In this document: positions 1 to 9,400 of the stretch, in pieces
How the letters are laid out: each line of letters begins with the position of its first letter
How positions within the stretch are numbered: position 1 is the first letter of the stretch
Source: Branchiostoma belcheri
Taxonomy: Eukaryota > Chordata > Leptocardii > Amphioxiformes > Branchiostomatidae
Reading direction: 5' to 3'
NCBI RefSeq assembly: GCF_001625305.1
Contig: NW_017804242.1
Location: 5,785,086 to 5,849,085 of the forward strand
DNA: 64,000 bases
The notes under the pieces: model-generated
Told to the model about the DNA's origin: nothing
Databases searched by the model: none
The model's input: only the letters and a program-made list of their open reading frames with translations
Made by a program: the position numbers and the translations under genes

Positions 1-182
1 ACTGTCCCTTACCTGCTCTCCATACCCTCTTAAACCATCTCTACTGAACTGTCCCTTACCTGCATTCTACATCCTCCCCCACCATGTCTACAGAACTGTC
101 CCTTACACGCTCTCAACATCCTCCCCTACCATCTCTACTGAACTGTCCCTTACCTGCTCTCCACATCCTCTACTTCATCTTC
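1..182. repeat. 47-bp minisatellite (about 3.9 copies)
   Basis: Units start at 1, 48, 95 and 142, each beginning ACTGTCCCTTAC, with a period of exactly 47 bp. The array probably continues left of the window. On the minus strand, the strand of EXD3, units 1, 2 and 4 contain a splice-donor-like CAGGTAAGG. Confidence 0.9.
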
Positions 183-234
183 CCAGTTTTCCTCACCAAC
201 TTCAGCTGATGATCTGAGAAAAATGGCAGATATG

Positions 235-508
235 AACTAGAAAAGTAACATTTGCAAAGCAAATGCATAATGTTTACCTTCGGATATGGTCCGCTCTTTT
301 AATTCTTACTCGTATATGGTGACAGGAGCCTAAATGCCCACTATGTAATTGCAACATTATGTAACCCAACACCAGTTACTATGCTGACAGACGTCAACAA
401 AAGAGGCCATTGGCTAGGTCAGAGGTTAGTGTTTGGAACAGAAGAAGAAGAGGAAGAAGAAATGGAGCAAAAACAATATGTTTTCCTTCGGTAAACATAA
501 TTATCAAT
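235..508 (-). repeat. Family-I dispersed repeat, copy 1
   Basis: Matches, in reverse, the copies at 11500-11792 and 14808-15075. Shared blocks are the (purine-rich) GAAGAAGAAGAGGAAG stretch, ACAGACGTC, the TTGCAACATTATGTAA region and GCAAATGCATAATGTTTACC. The ends carry ATGTTTACC-like inverted motifs. Confidence 0.75.
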
Positions 509-627
509 CTAGTACTACGGTCTAGAAGCGAGTACTGTTGGTATTTCAATACCTCAGAAAATAAATTCTAATGCCTAAATCCATTTAGTAAAAATTTGCA
601 ATACGTTTAAGCCTCATCACAGTGCAA

Positions 628-1037
628 ACTGTTACACGACTTTCCTCACTCCACCCAGGTGTAAAATGGGTACCTGACTTCAGTTGGGGAGGTAAAAGGC
701 AGTGGAAGGAGAGGGATGGGCTCCACCTTCCAATACCGTACCCTAGACACAGTGGATTAGACCCACTGCATGGGGGGGTCCCGACAACTCTCTACGCTGA
801 ATTCGGTAACCTATCGATTATGCTTTACGATAAATTCCAAGTGGCTACAACGCATTACGTAGAATTAAAACAGCGAATATGCTCTACACAAAATGTGCCA
901 ATTATGCTCTATGTTGAATTAAAGCAGTCCCTCTATGCTCTACGTAGAATTAAAATGGCTGATTACGCTCTACGGAAAAGGGCATGCGGGCCCCCTTTAG
1001 ACCCTCAAAAAGGCTACAGGACTATTTGACCTTCTTT
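628..1037 (+). mobile_element. SINE body split by a family-K TIR element
   Basis: The SINE body (CTCCACCCAGGTGTAAAATG ... CCCACTG) runs to about 767 and resumes at about 1003 with ACCCTCAAAAAGGCTA, as in the SINE at 35660-35730. Between them lies an inserted element (about 766-1003) with ends CTGCATGGGGGGGTC and GGGCATGCGGGCCCCC. Its interior is made of degenerate units such as ATTACGCTCTACG. Confidence 0.75.
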
Positions 1038-1241
1038 ACCAAACTTACCCAGCCTGCTCAGCCAGTCTCTCCATGGCCTGGGCGACCCCTGGTGGCAGTC
1101 GCTCGCTGGGAAGGTCACAACTCCGCGCCCACTGTGCCGCTTTCTCCATGTCGTTATAACCCACTAACAGGTCCACTAGCTGTTCCTGTAGGAAGGGGCT
1201 GTCCCCTACAGATTGCTATGGAACATAGTAACACTAGTTCA

Positions 1242-1749
1242 GGGGTGCCAGAGTATACAGTACAATTTTACAGAATACAGTGCAATTTTACTAGTGACGT
1301 TGAATCACATGACCTGGACGCCGCTGACGGAGCATACTCACATCTTTCTGTGTTTTTTGAGCAAATTTGGACCGTTCTTGTAGATAGACCTTTAGTCAAA
1401 TCACTACATACTACACACAGGGCATGTGAGTCAGCGACGTCCGACATCTTGAAACTCAAGGGAAAGGGGGGAAAGTCGGGTCCAAGTCACGTCATCCAAC
1501 GTCACTAGTAAAATTGCACTGGATTCCGTAAAATTGCACTGTATTCTAATACGATTGCACTGTATTCCGTAAAATTGCACTGTATTCCGTAAAATTGCAC
1601 TGTATTCTAATAAGATTGCACCGTATTCCATAAAGTTGCACTGTATATTAATACAATTGCACTGTATTCCATAAAATTGTACTCTATACAGTACTTGTAA
1701 ATCGCACTGTATGCCGTAAAATTGCACTGTATACTCTGGCACCCCTGAG
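1242..1749. mobile_element. Foldback TIR element with ~20-bp tandem-repeat arms
   Basis: The tips are a perfect inverted repeat TCAGGGGTGCCAGAGTATAC at 1239 and at 1749 in reverse. The right arm (1508-1735) holds about eleven tandem 20-21-bp units of the type TAAAATTGCACTGTATTCCG; the left arm holds two. An inner inverted repeat (TACTAGTGACGTTG, about 1288-1318 versus 1480-1510) bounds the core. The outer flanks, 1190-1232 and 1746-1788, are direct repeats of each other (AAGGGGCTGTCCCCTACAGA). Confidence 0.85.
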
Positions 1750-1904
1750 GAAGGGGCTGTCCCCTACAGATTGCTGTAGAACACAGGATTATAGATTATA
1801 TCTATAATAGATGGTAACAGGAAAGATTTAAACTGATACGTGTACACACAGTAAAGTGTATTATGATAGATGGCATTTCAGTAAGACTATGACACTATGA
1901 CAAA

Positions 1905-2130
1905 TGGCCAAGTGGCTAGCCTAGCCAGCAGTTTTAAAGGTTGCAGGTTCAATCCCTGGCTAGACGTTGTGTCCTTGAGAAAAGGCACTTTACACAACTT
2001 TTCTCACTCCACCCAGGTATAAACAAGGGTACCTGACTTTGGTTGGGGAGGTAAAAGGCAGTGGAAGGAGAGGGATGGGCTCTGCCTTCCAATACCGTGC
2101 CCTAAACACAGTGGAGTAACAACCCACTGT
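1905..2130 (+). mobile_element. tRNA-derived SINE with intact A and B boxes
   Basis: A-box-like TGGCCAAGTGG at 1905-1915 and B-box GGTTCAATCCC at 1946-1956 mark the polymerase III promoter. The body (CTCACTCCACCCAGGTATAA ... CAACCCACTG) matches the copies at 628, 30013 and 35309. Confidence 0.85.
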
Positions 2131-3282
2131 ATTTTGTACTATGTATGTGTAAAAATATGTGTATAGATAATAATCTATTGAGACTTGAAACGATGTAAAC
2201 TGTATCCTTGTTATATTAGAAGGAAACATATTGTTTTTGCTCAGTTTCCTCTTCTTCTCCAAACATATAAAAAACGTCAATATCTTCAGAACTAGACCTT
2301 GGAAAAACTCGAAATTCAGCAAGCTGGTAGATCGGCACATAATACACAGAACCTTGGTCATTTTGTTCGACATAGATGTCAAAAAATGAATTTATTGAGG
2401 AAAAAGGGGTGAAAAAAGTTCCATTTTAAGCCCCAAATAGAATTTCAAAACCCGTTTCGAATTTTTGAAATCGGGACAGCCGCAGGTCAATGACCATTAG
2501 CACAGGTAACAGTTTTGTTTACTAGTAAAACCTTCAAGCATGTGCAAATGAGAACTGTGTTATCATAGAAATGGTTATCTGTATTTTCACATCCTGGAGA
2601 TTTTGTCTATATTCATGAATAAAATGACAATATCATGAAAACAGTTTCAGGATATTGTCATAAAGATATTGACATGATATGCTGAAATGTAGACAAGAAC
2701 TCCAGGATGTGAAAATAGAAGATAGATATTTCTATACGATAGCACCACTCCTTTGTACTGTCAATGGGGAAGGATACATTTTGCACGGCTAGAATGACAA
2801 CTTACAAGAGCTCTTGTCACTTGAGGAACAGCTACAAGTAAGTATTGAACTTCTATTCAAAAGAGTCAAACTCTGATACAGTGCAGATGTCTATAACTTC
2901 ATTTGAACCATGTTTAACAAGTGGTTTTATCATGTTTATTTGGATTCGATTCCCGACCGTGTAAAAGTTTGTAAAAGTGCAAATGCATGGCTTTTGATTG
3001 CGTGTCACACGACTTTTGATCACTATTGTAGATATGTTATCTATTGTAGATGGAAAGTTATTCGAGATCTGTATTGTAGTTTCAAAATTTCAGAACGATC
3101 TGAACAATGTTTGGTTTCAAAGTACCAGGAAGAGAGATCTCAAAATGAATGATGCATAAAATTGGTTTGCATTCATATGGTAATGTATTTGACAACCAAC
3201 CTTTGGACAAACAACTAAGGATGACACAACCAACAAATGGGATACTAGTATAGCTTGAAAGTTCATTTGTGTTGGTACAAGT
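2131..3282. other. Non-coding stretch downstream of EXD3 exon 8
   Basis: It contains a family-I fragment (about 2208-2290) and the foldback at 2557-2745. I searched for further EXD3 exons by eye on the minus strand and found none, so the next exon is probably left of the window. Confidence 0.5.
2557..2745. mobile_element. Foldback element, ~190 bp
   Basis: Left arm ATAGAAATGG...ATTTTCACATCCTGGA (about 2557-2600) is the inverse of right arm TCCAGGATGTGAAAAT...TTTCTAT...AGCAC (about 2700-2745). No protein is encoded and the insertion is not datable. Confidence 0.7.
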
Positions 3283-3376
3283 CATTATGAAATAAAGACT
3301 GAAAATTTGGGGTAAGTCCCATTTCTGTAGTCTAAGTGTTGGAAGTTAAAGCTTAGTCTTTATTTCATAGTGATAC
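3283..3376. mobile_element. Short foldback repeat
   Basis: CATTATGAAATAAAGACT (3284) is mirrored by AGTCTTTATTTCATAGTG near 3355-3373. The tips resemble those of the larger foldback at 38475-38781. Confidence 0.6.
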
Positions 3377-3459
3377 CAGTACTCAGCTCAACGCTAAGAG
3401 CCTTGTGGACCCCTGGCAAAAATCAAGATAGTATTGGGAGATTAGCCTGACATACATAC

Positions 3460-3497
3460 CTGTATCAGTTCATCTAGATTGTCCGACCCCAGGCCAC
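3460..3497 (-). CDS. EXD3: EXD3 exon 8 (one-base phase problem at its acceptor)
   Basis: The open frame reads GLGSDNLDELIQ, followed by a strong donor CAG|GTATGT. The canonical acceptor TTGTAG| would start the exon at 3498, one base too early for the phase of exon 7, and would create an early stop. Starting at 3497 restores PPG-GLGSDNLDELIQ. A one-base insertion in the GGG run, an unseen exon between 3498 and 4344, or an assembly error would each explain it. Confidence 0.6.
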
Positions 3498-6400
3498 CCT
3501 ACAAGGGAAAGAAAACAACAGTTAACATATAGCATTTATATGTAGAATTTTAACATTCCTGGCAAGTAACTTAGTATACACTCTGTTTAGTAGCAATAGA
3601 ACATGTTTAGTATTATTAGGTACAACTGCTCACTGTACCCTTCATGTATATAGTTTAGTGTAATGTAGAATGTACATGTAGAGTAGAAATATTCTCTAGC
3701 CAGCAGTTCTTTATAATACTGTCAGATACAATGTCCATTGACCATATGTATAGCATTATGTTAGACACATACCAACTAGTAATTTTATTATTTGCCATAC
3801 ATTGTACCCGTGACAATCGTTGTGCAATAAACTTTGACTTGACATATTCCTGGCCATTGCTATGCTACTTATTTTTTCAGATGTTGGAAAAAAATGGAAA
3901 GCAGTTTACAGAGCAAGAGATGATATTCCATCAATTCTTGGAGCATACCTGTATGTAGTTCTTGTACAGAATGAACTTCAGGCCTCCAAGATTTCTGTGT
4001 ATGTTTACGTTAGGACACAGTTCTGAAAAACAGAGAGAGAAAAAATGTTCAGAGAGGAAACCAGCAAACATGTGATAAGGCATAGGGAAAAATGTTGCTA
4101 ATGTGGGAGGGAAAAATATTTCCACTGATTTACTCAATAAAAGTGTCTCCTGTATAAAATAATGGTTCAGAGGGTTTGAAATCAGATGTCTAAAATATAA
4201 TGGCCTTGCCAACAATTGACCCAAAAATAGCAGGGCAGGTTTTCGCTAGGATCGGTCAAGAAACTAGCAACACAACAGTTTTTTCTTTGGCCTAAGGAAA
4301 ACTGACTTTATTAACTGTAAGTAATAACAACAGGGTGCCATACCTGGGGGTAGGTTGTATTGCTTGATGAGTCGAGCTGCTAACTTGGTCAAGTGTCGCC
4401 TCTTCAGTTTGTCTCTCTTGATGTAGGGAACTGTGCTCTCACTAGTTTCCATAAAATAATTTTAGCAAGGTCATTGTCTTTTATCTTATCAAAATTGATA
4501 TAGTAACTTTAAAATTACTGTAACGTTAAATTCAAAATTAAGTTTCATGTTTCATACCATGATTACACAGTACACATTCCTGGTGACCAAATACAAATGC
4601 AACACATCTCACCATCCAGGGCACAGAGGATCACAACCCTGTCAATCAACTGAAACTCAATCTCCACCCACCCACTCACTTCCAATCCTCACTGCTCAGG
4701 AACAAGATACAAAAAAACTTCCAATAAACCAGCGCCACCCAAAACAATACTTCCAGAAGTAACAATACCAATCCCTTACTTTTTTGTCTTTCCATCATTT
4801 GACGGAATGTTGCTGCTTATGATGGACAGAAATTTTGCCTCATACTGGTACGTCATTTTTGACAGACAAACGGACAAAAATTGGTGTGTAAAGGTATGGA
4901 AAGAGATGTCATTTAGTCACACCAATTTAATTTGTTGGTTCTTGGATTCGCCCACTTCATTTTTTTCTGATTTGCAAAAAAAAAATAATTTCAGGCTCTG
5001 AATCAACTCCAAAATGCTCATATTTTGGCCCCAACAGTTGAAGAAAGTCCCTTCTCTTCAGAGTTGTTACAGTTTTTCCATCTATCTATGTAGCGGTTTG
5101 GTTAAAAGTTTGAAATTCATTATCATAGGATGCCTAGCCCTGTTTTTATTTTTATTTTTTTGCCCTGTCGCTTCATATTTTTTTCTGAAAAAGTCCGAGA
5201 ACCAATAAATTAAATTGGTGTAGCCTTAAGCTTAGACTACCAGCAAAATCTGCCCCTCAAAATGCAGGAAAGAGCATTTCAGAGGATCAACACTTCAACA
5301 TTTTCCCAAAACCCCATAGGGGCTTTGATATAATGTCAAACAACATTGAGATAAGACCACACCAATTTAATTTGTTGGTTCTCGGATTTTTTCAGAAGAA
5401 ATATGAAGCAACAGGGCAAAAAAATAAAAACAGGTCTAGGCATCCTATTATAGCCCTAAATGCTATGATAGGAGCCATGAAGTCAACACAATATGCTGGG
5501 TTAATATATGAATTTTGAGCTTTTAATCAAACCACTGCATTGATAGATGGAAAAACTGTAACACCTGGAAGAAAAGGACTTTCCTCAACTGTTGGAGGGC
5601 AAAATATGAGTATTTTTTAGTTGATTCAGAACCAGAATCCTTTTTATTTTTTGAGGCGAATCCGAGAAACAACAAATTTAATTGGTGTGGCCCAATAGGA
5701 AAAAAAATTCAGGCAGACTAGAACACTGGTTTCCAGTATTTACCTGAGAAAGTCGTCCATACGGAAGTCTTGTGCACACCAGCTGTCAATCAACTGTACC
5801 ATCAGTTCCTGAAGGTCAGGGTGACCTTGAATGTAGCTCTCCACCATGTTGACCTTGTCTTGGAGAATCAAGGGCACAGCGATCTATGATGGAACAGTAA
5901 GACAAGAGAAGACAAATTTTTTTTATTCATTTATTTGAAAGAAGACTGTAAGGCTTGTACAATGCCCTCCTCCTTTAAACTTTTTTTATTTTTATTTTTA
6001 TTAAGAATAGCAAAGTATTTATTCACAAACGCTTGTTCAACAAGAGCCAACAAAATTAGTAATTGATAGGAATGTTAATATTTTCCAAATATCTTATTGA
6101 AAATGCCACTGCAGTTCGAGAACAAGCTGCTAGAGAGACCATAGCATGTCTAGAACATGACATATCAAAACTAGAAGTTCTGTTGCAGTACCATGGACAG
6201 CTGACAGGGCACCATTTCTTGTGAACTTTAGTCAAGTCAACCTTTGAAGTTGTGCTACCTGCCCTCTGCATTTGGATAATATAAATACAGAAAGAATTTA
6301 ATAGCAGTTTATGAAGAATTACAACGTACCTCATCAAAGACAAAGAACTTTTGAAGCTGTAGCTTGGTTGCACAATGAATGGCCTGTAAGTACAAAGAAC

Positions 6401-9400
6401 AGCAAAGACATAAATGAAAAGAACTCAAAACGAATTTCTCACAATAAGACAGGGACACAGGGTACAACAATTCAATGTTACTTTTCAGGGCATTGTATTG
6501 AGACTATCAAGACAAAAAACAAATTCATTGACTCTTTCATTCATTCAAAAACAGCTCTAAAAGGGCATTTAACAAGACATCCAAGATTTCAAACCTAATA
6601 GTACATGTAGACATAGCTTGCTTGTGTTAATGAATTACATTGTAGATTGTGTTATTACTCATACAATTGTAACGGGAAACGTAACATGAAAATGCTCTCA
6701 TATAAGTTATAACACCAAGGTTTATGTTCAAACATCCATGGCAAATCCCTGTCTATCAAGTGAAACCCAATTTCTACCACTCACTTTGGAATCCAAGCAT
6801 ACAAACCTAGCATACATTAATTAGTACCACCCAAAACAATACTGCCATCCCAGAAGAAGAAAAAAAACAGTGTACCTCTTTATATTGCTGCTTGTGTAGG
6901 AAGATCTCCACATGTTCTGCTAGAAACTCGTTGCCAGGTCCGATGAGCTGGAAGACTCTGCACAGGGGGTCGAACAGGTTGGCATGTCCCACCATTCCTA
7001 TCTTCACTGCCTGGATCTTCATGTGGGGAGTTATCTCACAACGTGGACTCTGGAATAAGAAAAGAGTACTCTTTCTCCTGTACTATTTGTTTGTTTGTTT
7101 CACATAACCGGTAAACCGCCTTTAGGCATTATAACACACCAGTTTTGTACATGTAAGTACTGTACAAGCTGCGTAAGACCTGACTGTAACTTACAGTGTA
7201 AGGTTTGAACCACTCACACCGGGAAGGTCCCCTACTCTTTTCGATAAGTGCGGTGGGTTCTTTGACATGCGTGGGGTGTGGCTCTCCCATACACGGGACG
7301 TCCATTTAACATCCTATCCGATTGACATCCCTAACTGAAGCTAGGTACTAATTTACACCTGAGTGAAGTGAGGGAAGTCGTGTAAACTGCCTTTCTTCAA
7401 AGAAAAGATTATTGTAAATTTTTTTACGGTAATCTTTTCTTTGAAGAATTGTTTGTTTTAGGTCCTGAATTATGATTAATACAAGGTTGAATTTCCAAAA
7501 AGTATCTAAAATTGTAGAACAAAATTTTGACATCAAGCAATATTGCAGAACACTGGGAAAAAAGTAAAAAAGTATTTCTTCTACTGCTTTCGTGCCTGGA
7601 AGTAAAAAGTACCCAGAATGCTCACCCTTCCCATGGTGCATTGCCTCCTGAGCCAGTTCTCGTACTCCGTGATGACGTGATTGGCCAGTGAGTAGGACTT
7701 GGCGGCGCGCAGTCCCCGACTTTCCTCCATCAGGTACAGGGTGAAACAGTACGGGTTAGACACCATCGCAAACCCTTCCTGAAACAGGATTAAGTTTCAG
7801 TTTGAGTTCATTTGGATCCATACATAGTTGCCATTCTTCCCGTGCCCCTTCATTTATAGTAAAATTATACAACAAGTTACATAACACACCAGGGCATGCC
7901 CCTACTCTTTTTCGAAAGGTGTGGCCAGTTCTAACGTGGCTGGGGTGTGGCTCTCCCAAACACGGGACCTCCATTTAACGTCCTATCCGAGGGACGTCCC
8001 TAACCGCGAAGCTAGGTACTCATTTCCACCTGAGTGAAGTGAGGAAAGTTGTGTAAAGTGTCCTTTCCCAAGGGCACAAGATCGGTGACAAGGTGGGACT
8101 CAAACCCGGGAATTCTTGGTTCTGAGCCGAACATGCTACCGCTATGTAGGGCTGCGTACCGGTTCACTGGACTTGGATCCGGACTTGTAATAATGTTTAG
8201 GTTCAAGTCCAAAAAAACCTAAAAGTCAAGAACCGAGTCCGGACTTATTACCATAAAAGACCATTTCACATACCCCATTTCTTTCCAAACCACCTAAAAC
8301 CTTCCGTAGAATGCAAAATCTTTGCTGCAAAATGAAGAAAACATTGCCATTGGGCATCATAAAGTGTCAGCCTTAATGTTATGTGGCCAAAGTTTTGCCC
8401 AAACAACATTGCAAGGTTGCCAACATGCAATTTTGTATATGCCATGGGTTTAGGTCCGGACTTACAAGTCTGTATAAAACATTTGGGATTGGATGGGAGG
8501 TTCAAAACACAGAAACACCTGGCTACCAATTCTCTGTTGGCTTCAAATTCAAAGTTACGTAGGAGAAGGTTAAACAAATTATGGAGAAGAGACAAAGAAA
8601 CTTCTAATCTTGTAAGTACCATCTAAATGATTTTGGAAACTTAACCTTCTCTCTGCTACCTAACCCTATCACCAATACTAATTTGGTGCCAAATGGCTAC
8701 TTTAGCATGCTGCAGGTTAAGATGAGACTTTAAAAATTCTTACCTGAAGTAGTTCAGCGGACCTTTTGAACCATTTGTTAGCCCACAGCACATCTATATC
8801 CTCATACCACTCCCTCCATGTGTACTTCCGCCGATTGACCTTCATCTTCAAAATGGCCTCCCCACGCGCTACCAGTTCCCGCGATACTTCATCCTTCCTC
8901 TCCGCCATTCTTTCCTCTTCCGTTTCTTTCGTGTTTCGCTCTTTAGTTCTCTCTAGGTTGGCTAAGAAGGTTGGAGATACGTCGGGGATGGAGTTAGGTT
9001 TGGAACGCTGTTCTGGAATTTTTGCGTCAACTTTTTCGTCAGCAGTTCTACTATCTTCGGTAGTATCCTTTTCTGTTGCAGAATCTTGAAGCCAATCGTT
9101 GTCAGGTACCTCTACTGGGAGTCGCCAAGTCCGACTGCCTTTTGTTCCTAGATTTGTGTCCTGAGAGCAAACATTTTCACCTTCTTGAGTCTCCTGTTTC
9201 TGATCTTTTGGTTCTAAGGTGTCTTGCTTTGTTGAACTGTCTTCTTCACTACACAGTGCTGTAGTGGGTACAAATCAAAATTTGTTATTGGGGCCGTGTG
9301 TGTGTGTCCGGAGGGGGGGGGACAGGGGTATCCAAAGGAAGACAGAAGAAAAATGTCCAGACTATGCATGATGTACAAAATGACTAATAAACTGGTGGAT

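Noticed and set aside
622-1508. Two overlapping plus-strand frames
   Set aside because: They run through a SINE, the inserted family-K element and flank; composition follows the repeat units.
1431-1742. 103-codon minus-strand frame rich in FYGIQCN
   Set aside because: It is the translation of the ~20-bp tandem units of the foldback element, with no independent coding evidence.
2780-2860. Candidate EXD3 exon 9 near a CTTGTAAGTTG donor-like site
   Set aside because: No frame gives a sequence resembling the next EXD3 block, and no proper acceptor was seen.
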